Below are positions 1-5,265 of a DNA stretch of 5,577 bases, in pieces. The position numbers and the translations under genes are program-made. The number at the start of each line of letters is the position of its first letter. Positions within the stretch are counted from its first letter, which is position 1. The notes below the pieces were generated by a model. That model searched no databases, was not told the origin of the DNA, and saw only the letters and a program-made list of their open reading frames with translations. This DNA comes from an uncultured Oxalobacteraceae bacterium (GTDB lineage: Bacteria > Pseudomonadota > Gammaproteobacteria > Burkholderiales > Burkholderiaceae). The stretch covers positions 1 to 5,577 of the forward strand of contig CAMLDH010000269.1 of assembly GCA_946478765.1 (NCBI GenBank). Direction: 5' to 3'.

Positions 1-124
1 TAGAGCGGTTTGCGGGTTGGTGTAAGGGAGCCAAGGTCGGGCCGAGGAGCGCACGTGTATGGGATATACACCGAGCACCGCAGGCCCGAGATTGGCCCCT
101 TACACCAATCCGCAAACCGCTCTA
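1..124. repeat. Long three-tier imperfect inverted repeat (hairpin element)
   Basis: Bases 1-43 pair with bases 83-124 to form an almost continuous 42-bp stem. The outer 15 bp (1-15 with 110-124) are perfect. Position 16 with 109 is a G-T pair, 17-28 pairs with 97-108, A29 is bulged, 30-34 pairs with 92-96, there is a 2-base mismatch (35-36 with 90-91), and 37-43 pairs with 83-89. A second small perfect hairpin sits in the loop: GTGTAT (55-60) with ATACAC (66-71). No T-tract follows on either readable side, so a canonical intrinsic terminator is not supported. The ends read TA...TA, which would suit a MITE-like element with a TA target, but the left flank lies outside the window. Known families were not recognised. 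The symmetry is directly seen; the nature of the element is open. Confidence 0.85.
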
Positions 125-144
125 GCCCAACGCGCTCAATCTTT

Positions 145-155
145 GCCTGACAGGC
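145..155. repeat. Short palindrome GCCTG-A-CAGGC
   Basis: This is a perfect 5-bp dyad around one central base, lying between the two larger inverted repeats in the gene-free left end. It is too short to assign a role and could be chance. Confidence 0.35.
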
Positions 156-182
156 TTACCGCTCTTTAAGCTTCTCGCGGAG

Positions 183-230
183 TAAGCGCCAATTTCATCG
201 CCTTTTGATAGAGGCCAAAATTGGCGCTTA
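183..230. repeat. 13-bp perfect-arm inverted repeat downstream of the effector-chaperone operon
   Basis: TAAGCGCCAATTT (183-195) is the exact reverse complement of AAATTGGCGCTTA (218-230), with a 22-base loop. It lies 34 bases past the stop codon of the minus-strand chaperone gene, where an operon terminator or a transcript-stabilising 3' hairpin would be expected. Reading the minus strand, the stem is followed by CTCCGCG rather than a U-tract, so it is not a textbook intrinsic terminator. It might instead be a 3'-end stabiliser or a dispersed palindromic repeat. The symmetry is certain; the function is inferred from position only. Confidence 0.6.
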
Positions 231-264
231 TGTCACCGTCAACCACGCCCCATGCATGGAATGT

Positions 265-708
265 TCAGGCCGAAGACGGGGCTGCCAGCGCAGTGTCCCC
301 GGAGAGACGGGCCTCGGTAGCTGCATGCCAGTTTTCAGCCTGTTCGGCAAATCCCTGGAGGCACTGGTGCAGCGCGGGCGCATCCAGCGATGCCAACGGT
401 AGCCTGCCGTGCGCGATCACTTGCTGCGTGCGCGGATTGACGCTCCAGCATAAACTGTGACCAAGCACCTGCAACGTGAAATTGGCATGCAGCAGTGCCT
501 GTGCGGCGATGCCGCCATCGTCCGACGGCAGTTTTCCGAAGTAGCCCACAAACAGAACCAGCGGTTCCACTTCATCTTCGTGGTACACGAGGTCGATTAT
601 CGTGTCGCGCACTTTTACCCGGCCGCGTTGCAGCAAGCCGTCCACATCCGTGGCGCCCATCAACTGCGCCCACTCACGGATCAGTTGTTCGTAGTTTTTT
701 CGGCTCAT
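265..708 (-). CDS. Type III secretion chaperone, CesT family (class I)
   Basis: The 147-residue protein has the size, acidity and layout of CesT/Tir-type chaperones, small dimeric cytosolic proteins that bind the N-terminal chaperone-binding domain of a cognate effector and keep it secretable. The expected order is visible: an N-terminal amphipathic helix (about 3-17, YEQLIREWAQLMG), a group of beta strands (about 29-57, including the hydrophobic VEPLVLFVGYFG), a middle helix (about 67-76, AAQALLHANF), further strands (about 79-104, ending in the family-typical GRLPL at 101-105) and a long C-terminal helix (about 110-129, ending AEQAENWHA). The last roughly 18 residues look disordered. The ATG (706-708) overlaps the TGA of the upstream metalloprotease gene (ATGA, 705-708), with only a weak Shine-Dalgarno, so translation is probably coupled and the upstream protein is its likely client. 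Family assignment rests on recognised pattern, not a search. Confidence 0.87.
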   Translation of the reverse strand: MSRKNYEQLIREWAQLMGATDVDGLLQRGRVKVRDTIIDLVYHEDEVEPLVLFVGYFGKLPSDDGGIAAQALLHANFTLQVLGHSLCWSVNPRTQQVIAHGRLPLASLDAPALHQCLQGFAEQAENWHAATEARLSGDTALAAPSSA

Positions 709-2171
709 GTTCTCATCTTTCTTTCATCGAATGATTTTCCAGTCATAACGGGTTTCCAGTTATCCAACAGGTCGTCGCTCACGTCTACCATCGCAAAGTA
801 CGCCGCATTCAGATCGAAGTTGTAGAAAGCCTGGTCGAATTTTTCACCGAGCCGGTCGCGGGCCTGCTTGGCCTGCTTCAGTATTGCGTTCTGTTGCCTA
901 GGATTAACGATATCAGAGAAACACTTGACCGGCAGGTGTTGGCCGGCGAAGCAAGAGCCATCGTCGAGCGGCGGGAGTGTTCCTTCAGCCAGCAGTGATG
1001 CTCCCACGAAGCATTCGGCAATTTTCCGCTTGTCTTCTTTCTCTGGAAACCCATCAATAACGAACCATGCAGCACGAGCGACTTTCTTGGGGTAGATATC
1101 GACTGCAGTGCGCGAGATTTCGCTAATGGCGTCCGTATCCCCACTGAAGTAGGCGCGCATCAGCGTCACATCGCCGACAACCTCCGCCAGTTCCTGAGCC
1201 TCTCTCTGAGCCTGTTGTCTCCCTGTCACCGCCTTCATATGCGCTATAAGCACGTTGTTTTTGCTCATCTTCCCACTGTAGAGAATTTGTTCAGTCAGCG
1301 ATTCTTCCAATATGTGCGAGTTGGGGCTGGCTTGCAGTGCTTGCTTGAATTCCGGATGAGTGAAGCAGTGGCAGTACTCGTGCATGGCAATATGCAAGCT
1401 GAGATCCGCTGGAGCGCTCAAAAGACGAGGAGAAAGACGTATCTTGTTGATGCCGTTGCCGTGAATGAGGCCTGCAATCATGCTATTTGGTATATCGTCT
1501 GATATTTCACCATCCACTTTATAGCAATGCGCGTCCGCCGGGATGTAGCTGCCGAATTGTTCCAACACGGCATGCCGAGCATGTTGCAAGAGTCGCTCGC
1601 CCACACGTTCGTAATTAGGACTGCCGGAGTTAGGCAAGGGGGCTTTTGCCTGCGTTATAGGACTGTCGGAGTTAGGCAAGGGGACTTTTGCCTGCGTACC
1701 CCCGTTGAATAACAAACCGGTTATAGGCGCTCTGAATAACCAACCGGTTAACATACTCAAACCCAAGAGAAAGGAAACGGGAGCAAGGGGACAGTTGCGG
1801 CTTGGAGCGGCATCCCTTCCACGCGCTGCGGATGACTCTGCCGCTTGGCCGGCCGAGTCTTTTTTGCGTGCGCGCGAGCCTTTTCGTCTGCGCGCAACCG
1901 AACCTCCAGCGGCACTGGCAGACGGTTTATCCGCCTCTGTCCCCGCATTTGCGGAAGTATCGTCATCAACGCTTGCCTTGCCAGCCTTGTCATGGACAGA
2001 GCGAAATCGTTGCAAACTCGCATGACTATCCTTGACTTCATAGCGGGGTAATTTCTGCTTGTCAACCTCCTTCTGGTCGTCCGTATGTTGTTCTGACGGG
2101 GCGGGATCTGGCTGACTCTGTGGTGCAGCCCTTAAGGAGGAAGAGGTTTCGGTACGGTTATTGATATGCAT
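705..2171 (-). CDS. Putative type III secreted effector, HEXXH zinc metallopeptidase
   Basis: 488 residues. Residues 1-125 are low-complexity, rich in Ser, Ala, Gln, Asp and Lys, with no Sec signal peptide, as in type III effectors; a basic cluster RRRKGSRARKK (94-104) could act as a nuclear-localisation-like or membrane-facing segment. A hydrophobic stretch (about 128-155) could be one membrane segment. It is followed by a 14-residue tandem repeat (158-185, core TQAKxPLPNSxSP). The globular C-terminal part carries HEYCH at 264-268 (zinc ligands H264 and H268, catalytic E265), and EESLTEQ (289-295) supplies candidate third-ligand glutamates (E290 or E294), which would fit a gluzincin. Peptidase family and target are not recognised. 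The ATG at 2169-2171 has only a weak GAGTGG upstream; no better start was seen. The downstream CesT-like chaperone overlaps it by 4 bp, the main argument that it is secreted. Metal motif seen; protease activity and host delivery inferred. Confidence 0.82.
   Translation of the reverse strand: MHINNRTETSSSLRAAPQSQPDPAPSEQHTDDQKEVDKQKLPRYEVKDSHASLQRFRSVHDKAGKASVDDDTSANAGTEADKPSASAAGGSVARRRKGSRARKKDSAGQAAESSAARGRDAAPSRNCPLAPVSFLLGLSMLTGWLFRAPITGLLFNGGTQAKVPLPNSDSPITQAKAPLPNSGSPNYERVGERLLQHARHAVLEQFGSYIPADAHCYKVDGEISDDIPNSMIAGLIHGNGINKIRLSPRLLSAPADLSLHIAMHEYCHCFTHPEFKQALQASPNSHILEESLTEQILYSGKMSKNNVLIAHMKAVTGRQQAQREAQELAEVVGDVTLMRAYFSGDTDAISEISRTAVDIYPKKVARAAWFVIDGFPEKEDKRKIAECFVGASLLAEGTLPPLDDGSCFAGQHLPVKCFSDIVNPRQQNAILKQAKQARDRLGEKFDQAFYNFDLNAAYFAMVDVSDDLLDNWKPVMTGKSFDERKMRT
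1616..1699 (-). repeat. Two tandem 42-bp repeats inside the metalloprotease gene
   Basis: Units 1616-1657 and 1658-1699 differ at only three positions (39 of 42 identical). Because 42 is a multiple of three, the repeat stays in frame and encodes the doubled TQAKxPLPNSxSP linker at residues 158-185. Each unit also contains a short hairpin, AGGCAA with TTGCCT (1632-1637 with 1646-1651; 1674-1679 with 1688-1693). The near identity suggests a recent duplication, and copy number could vary between strains. Confidence 0.9.
1706..1759 (-). repeat. Two degenerate 27-bp tandem repeats encoding the hydrophobic segment
   Basis: TGAATAACAAACCGGTTA (1706-1723) recurs as TGAATAACCAACCGGTTA (1733-1750), 17 of 18 identical, with a 27-bp period; the remaining 9 bases of each unit have diverged. 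In the protein this appears as LTGWLFRAP followed by ITGLLFNGG (residues 141-158), so the second half of the predicted membrane segment arose by in-frame duplication. Each copy contains the palindrome AACCGGTT. It lies 6 bp from the 42-bp repeat pair. Confidence 0.75.
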
Positions 2172-2209
2172 ATGCCACTCTGTTAACGAAGTAAATTTTC
2201 ATGCGCACT

Positions 2210-2221
2210 TTTCCCGGGAAA
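2210..2221. promoter_or_regulatory. Perfect 12-bp palindrome TTTCCCGGGAAA, candidate operator
   Basis: A perfect two-fold-symmetric site 39 bp upstream of the metalloprotease ATG, where a repressor or activator dimer could act on minus-strand transcription. Symmetry does not extend beyond 12 bp. No regulator is encoded nearby, so its binder is unknown. Confidence 0.4.
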
Positions 2222-2291
2222 TTCTGTGTAAAGGCCACTTCCTGGAAATCATAGAAAGGAGGAAGTTGCAGCACGGAAATGAAACGTGTAC

Positions 2292-2313
2292 AACACTCAT
2301 TGAAATGAGTGTT
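2292..2313. promoter_or_regulatory. 9-bp perfect dyad with TGAA loop, candidate operator or leader hairpin
   Basis: AACACTCAT (2292-2300), TGAA loop (2301-2304), ATGAGTGTT (2305-2313). The arms are perfect and the site sits roughly midway between the divergent starts. On the plus strand it is followed by an A-run rather than a T-run, so it is not an intrinsic terminator. A shared dimeric-regulator site or an RNA leader hairpin for the plus-strand gene are the plausible readings. Confidence 0.5.
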
Positions 2314-2333
2314 TCAGCAAAAAATTTAGTTCC
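2306..2333 (-). promoter_or_regulatory. Weak HrpL-box-like match upstream of the metalloprotease
   Basis: On the minus strand GGAACT (2328-2333) is followed after 15 bases by ACACTCA (2306-2312). The HrpL-type hrp box is GGAACC-N15/16-CCACNNA, so two of the eleven fixed positions differ. It lies about 135 bp upstream of the metalloprotease ATG in the correct orientation for a type III effector. By a rough count, a match this good would turn up by chance in about one in ten regions of this size, so it is only suggestive, and it overlaps the dyad at 2292-2313. Confidence 0.2.
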
Positions 2334-2393
2334 ATTTCCAAAGCTGCATCGAAGGTCGCGCACATTCGCGCTGCCGCAGTTGTTTACGGTACC

Positions 2394-2398
2394 GAGGA
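2394..2398 (+). promoter_or_regulatory. Ribosome binding site GAGGA for the flavoprotein
   Basis: GAGGA lies 9 bases upstream of the ATG at 2408 and supports this start. The reading frame upstream offers no better-placed start. Confidence 0.65.
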
Positions 2399-2407
2399 AA
2401 ACTGCCT

Positions 2408-4489
2408 ATGAAAACATCTATTCCCGCATCGAATCAAGCGCAGATCGAGCCGGTGCGGCAAGACCGCGCAGACCGGACGCAACAAGAGCGGACCGATTCG
2501 GCGCCTTCGTTCGTCGATGCGCGTCCCGCGGCGCTGGCGCAGTTCCGGCGCGAGGACGTGGCCAACCGGAGCGCACAAGCTACGCAACTCAAGGCTGTCG
2601 CGGACTTGATAGACGCCAGTCCGCGCACCGCACACGCACAAGCGATGGTTAAGATGGCGAACAGTGGGGGCGCAATCCAGGCCAAGCGCAGCTATCTGAA
2701 CGGTGGCGAGAATCACATGGACAAAGCGTGGTCGCTGGTCCAGGCGTTCGAGAAATCGCAGGGGATTCCCGAAGAGAAGAGGCTTGACCACTCGGAATTC
2801 GTATACGGCATCACGGGGCTGACTGGCAGCGAGATCGATTACGGAGTGATCGACCTCGACAGCCCGCAGCAGGTGGGCCTGCTGTATTACGATATTCGCA
2901 AGCAGGCCGAAGACCTCGCCGGCATGGACAAGAAGGATTTGCGTACCAAGGACGAGCTCAACGACAAGAAGCGCGAAGAGGACATCGAAAAGGGCAAGAT
3001 CGGCAACCAGGAAAAAGAAGCGAAGAAGCTGCGCCTGGAAAAGGAAGACGCCGATCGCACCTATCTCGCAAAATCGCCCAACCCGGACATGACTGTCGAG
3101 CTGGCGATTCTCGGAGCAGGCGCGGCGGTGGCCTACTACCTGACGAGCATGGGCGGCCAGATCAAGCGCGATCAGACAATCGTGATCGGGACCGTGCAGC
3201 CGTGGGCGGGCCTGCGCGGGCCGGGGGTGGTCAATCATCCGGAACACATGATTTCAGCCCTGCGCGACGAGGTGGGCTTGAAGGACGAACAGTTGATGGA
3301 CCGCAAGGCATTTTCCGACAATCTGGAAACCGTCATCAGCAAGCGTGTGCGGCACAGGCTGGAGAAAAAGGTCAAGGAAGTCGACAAGATCACGCACAAG
3401 AGTACGCCGTTTTACAAAATCGTCCTCGAAGACGACACGACTTATTATGCGAAGAAGGTCGTGGCCGGGCTGGGTATCGGGTCGCACATGGACCGCGTGG
3501 TGAAATCAGAGAGCAATCCAGTCGTAGAGGGGAATATCGATCGCATCATGGATATGGATGTCTTCCAGCGGCAAGCCGAGAAGATCCATAAAGCGGCGGC
3601 GGAAGATCCCTCCTCGGTGACGGTGTTCATCGCAGGCGGGAATGCCGCGATCGACGTAGCCAAGACCTGCATGGATCTGGGATTCACCATCATCTGGTAT
3701 CCGGGCGGGAATGCCCCGGCATTCCTGCAGGGCACAGACAACGAGGTGGTGGAGGAGGAATACAAAAAGTTTGTCCGGCAGGAGAAATCCAGGATCAAGA
3801 TATACGAGGAGAAGCGCGCCGGACCGGTGGGCGCTGGCAGCAAGAAACCCCTGAGCATTTCGGGCAACGAGGCCGATTTTTACGTTTTCGGACAGGGGCC
3901 GGACGTGAGCCAGGTGAAGAAGATCTTCAACAAGGAGCACGTCCTCGATCACCTTGAAACCATGAAGGACAAGAACCATTATTTCCGCGGTGAAGGAGAC
4001 GGCGCGGCGCTAGGGCTGCAGATGCCGGTATCGAAGGACGATCCGACTTCGCTGGAAATCATAGGCGGCAGCGCCTTCCGCATGGCAACCTCGGAGCAGG
4101 CCAAGGAGTTCAAGGGCGTGATCGACAGCTTGCCCAACAATGTCGTCGGCAACGATCAAGTGGCCCCGATCCGCGCCGAGGTGGAGGCCTCGCAGAGCTT
4201 CGTGCCCCCCTACGTGGAAGACGACGTCAACATGGCGGTCGATAACATCACCGTGATCGCCATCCATATCGCGGTCAAGTATCCGAACCTGTCGAAAGAG
4301 GATGCAAACATGTGGGCCGACCGCATCATACGCTGGCGCCGGCCGAGCCCGGAGGACATCGAGAAATACAAGATGCTGCAGGGACCGATCCCGAATCCAC
4401 ATGCAAAGCCGAGGGAAAACGCACAGAGTTTTTCTGCGTGGTTCAAGAAGCGCCTTTCGGAGGAGAACGAGAAGGCGAAGCAAAAGTAG
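2408..4489 (+). CDS. Two-Rossmann FAD/NAD(P)-binding oxidoreductase with contractile-injection-type leader
   Basis: 693 residues. After a Gln/Arg-rich start, residues 34-93 hold FVDARPAALAQ followed by two loose ANxS/DASP-type helical repeats, resembling the FVDNRPEA...NSP module at the N-terminus of proteins linked to extracellular contractile injection systems. Residues about 165-218 form a charged Lys/Glu coiled-coil-like stretch. The first Rossmann fold begins with VELAILGAGAAVAYYL (230-245), whose third glycine is replaced by V241, then TIVIG (257-261) and RGPGVVNHPEHM (270-281). KKVVAGLGIG (349-358) resembles the ATG motif of flavin monooxygenases. A second nucleotide-binding core, SVTVFIAGGNAAIDVA (403-418), recalls the GGGNSAIDVA motif, and YVFGQGPD (492-499) and EIIGGSAF (550-557) complete a flavoprotein-like pattern. 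The C-terminal 80 residues are helical and charged. No Sec signal is present. Substrate is unknown; effector status is inferred from leader and neighbours. GAGGA 9 bases upstream supports the start. Confidence 0.78.
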   Translation: MKTSIPASNQAQIEPVRQDRADRTQQERTDSAPSFVDARPAALAQFRREDVANRSAQATQLKAVADLIDASPRTAHAQAMVKMANSGGAIQAKRSYLNGGENHMDKAWSLVQAFEKSQGIPEEKRLDHSEFVYGITGLTGSEIDYGVIDLDSPQQVGLLYYDIRKQAEDLAGMDKKDLRTKDELNDKKREEDIEKGKIGNQEKEAKKLRLEKEDADRTYLAKSPNPDMTVELAILGAGAAVAYYLTSMGGQIKRDQTIVIGTVQPWAGLRGPGVVNHPEHMISALRDEVGLKDEQLMDRKAFSDNLETVISKRVRHRLEKKVKEVDKITHKSTPFYKIVLEDDTTYYAKKVVAGLGIGSHMDRVVKSESNPVVEGNIDRIMDMDVFQRQAEKIHKAAAEDPSSVTVFIAGGNAAIDVAKTCMDLGFTIIWYPGGNAPAFLQGTDNEVVEEEYKKFVRQEKSRIKIYEEKRAGPVGAGSKKPLSISGNEADFYVFGQGPDVSQVKKIFNKEHVLDHLETMKDKNHYFRGEGDGAALGLQMPVSKDDPTSLEIIGGSAFRMATSEQAKEFKGVIDSLPNNVVGNDQVAPIRAEVEASQSFVPPYVEDDVNMAVDNITVIAIHIAVKYPNLSKEDANMWADRIIRWRRPSPEDIEKYKMLQGPIPNPHAKPRENAQSFSAWFKKRLSEENEKAKQK

Positions 4490-4601
4490 GTTTGCCGTGT
4501 AAATGACGACAATATGAGAAACGACAATACGTCAAATTTTCCATGAGCGATGGTTGAGCCACAGCGTCACGCCAATATACGCAGATCACGGAAAGCAAAA
4601 A

Positions 4602-4856
4602 ATGACTCCCGAAGAAATCGTTGCCACCCTCAATCGAAGGAACCGTACGATCCTTTACACGCGACAGGATTATCAATCCATGACGCCCGAGCAAATACTC
4701 GCGTTAATGGATTCTGCCGCTCTGCACGGCTTTCAATACGGCAGCAATGTTGCACTTTCAATGGTCCAGGGCGCGCTGTTCGTGCAGCTCGCGCGCACGA
4801 CCGGCCACGACAAGAATCAACAATCGGAACACACCAGACCAACCTCACCCAAATAG
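4602..4856 (+). CDS. Small helical protein of unknown function with internal MTPE repeat
   Basis: 84 residues from the ATG at 4602, preceded by GGAAAG (4589-4594, 7 bases away). The frame is also open from a TTG at 4554, which would give 100 residues, but no ribosome site supports it. The sequence contains an internal duplication, MTPEEIVATL (1-10) and MTPEQILALM (27-36), each likely the start of a helix, then a helical stretch (about 45-65, ending ALFVQLAR) and a polar, disordered tail. No family was recognised. It begins 112 bases after the flavoprotein stop on the same strand, so it may be co-transcribed and could be a partner or accessory factor of that enzyme. A weak TTGAGC-N16-TATACG pair (4554-4581) could instead give it its own promoter. 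Codon use looks reasonable for a real gene, but expression is unproven. Confidence 0.5.
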   Translation: MTPEEIVATLNRRNRTILYTRQDYQSMTPEQILALMDSAALHGFQYGSNVALSMVQGALFVQLARTTGHDKNQQSEHTRPTSPK

Positions 4857-4887
4857 TGGAGCACTTGGCAATGGAATACCCATAAAT

Positions 4888-5265
4888 TCACAACATCTCC
4901 ACCCTGGACAAGAATATCCACAGCACTGAAATAACGACACTCCCCGTTAGCGTGATGCAGGACCCTGTGAAAAACCAGGCAGCCACCACGCGGGTTTCCA
5001 GTATCTGGTCGAAGAGACAGCCTAGTCCAAAAGCAAGGGCGGCAAGCACCGACCAGCGCCGCAAATAGATCGGCAAATACCGGCGCATTTTTCTATTGTG
5101 CTGCCACGCCGAATGCCGCTCGAACGGATTCTTCGCCTTGGTCATGTCGGCAAACAACCAGTCGAAAAATAGAAAGCGGTAAAGAAGGGTCCCGAATCGA
5201 ATGCCGGCGCCAACTGTGGGAGCCGTGTCTTCCTGGCCATGCTGCGGGGCAGGTTTTTGTCGCAT
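4888..5265 (-). CDS. Small two-helix inner-membrane protein of unknown function
   Basis: 125 residues. A polar N-terminus (1-20) is followed by an aromatic, probably membrane-associated stretch (about 22-40, LLYRFLFFDWLFAD), a basic cytosolic segment with NPFERHSAWQHNRKMRRYL (46-64), and two predicted membrane helices: about 71-88 (WSVLAALAFGLGCLF) and about 93-119 (RVVAAWFF...VISVLWIFL). The positive-inside pattern places the NPFERH-RKMRR segment in the cytoplasm. No family was recognised with confidence. It converges on the small plus-strand gene, with 31 bases between stop codons and no obvious terminator. The ATG at 5263-5265 has no clear Shine-Dalgarno, and the frame stays open upstream, so the start is uncertain; the internal Met41 would remove the first aromatic stretch. 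It appears unrelated to the effector genes. Confidence 0.6.
   Translation of the reverse strand: MRQKPAPQHGQEDTAPTVGAGIRFGTLLYRFLFFDWLFADMTKAKNPFERHSAWQHNRKMRRYLPIYLRRWSVLAALAFGLGCLFDQILETRVVAAWFFTGSCITLTGSVVISVLWIFLSRVEML

Larger units (their letters stand above)
2172..2407. promoter_or_regulatory. Divergent intergenic control region
   Basis: The 236 bases between the start codons of the minus-strand metalloprotease and the plus-strand flavoprotein contain no supported gene and are more AT-rich than the flanking genes. Both transcripts must begin here or further within the opposite gene. The region holds a 12-bp palindrome, a 9-bp-arm dyad, a 7-bp-arm repeat (ACTTCCT 2237-2243 with AGGAAGT 2260-2266) and one weak HrpL-box-like match. 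No convincing sigma-70 -35/-10 pair was found on either strand. Confidence 0.6.

Noticed and set aside
125..131. GCCCAAC resembling an integron attC R'' core next to the long hairpin
   Set aside because: No matching GTTRRRY core lies at a suitable distance, and the hairpin lies on the wrong side of it to form an attC site.
2292..2330. Dyad plus A-rich run as a possible terminator
   Set aside because: The homopolymer run after the stem is A on the plus strand. On the minus strand the T-run comes before the stem, so neither strand has the stem-then-U-tract order.
2365..2388. TTCG-N16-TACG resembling an hrpII/PIP-type box (TTCG-N16-TTCG) before the flavoprotein gene
   Set aside because: It has one mismatch in the short conserved part and ends only 19 bases before the ATG. 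The matching -10 would fall inside the coding sequence.
2384..3247. Long 287-residue minus-strand frame opposite the flavoprotein gene
   Set aside because: It is antisense to a gene with clear Rossmann motifs. Its Arg/Leu/His/Val-rich composition is typical of an antisense shadow in GC-rich DNA.
4506..4529. Direct repeat ACGACAATA twice just after the flavoprotein stop
   Set aside because: It is only 9 bp in two copies with no further repeats or spacer pattern, which is compatible with chance.
4550..4885. 111-residue plus-strand frame overlapping the small helical protein
   Set aside because: Its composition is Arg/His/Ser-rich as in an out-of-phase shadow, and it has no ribosome site. The overlapping frame at 4602 has better codon use and a ribosome site.
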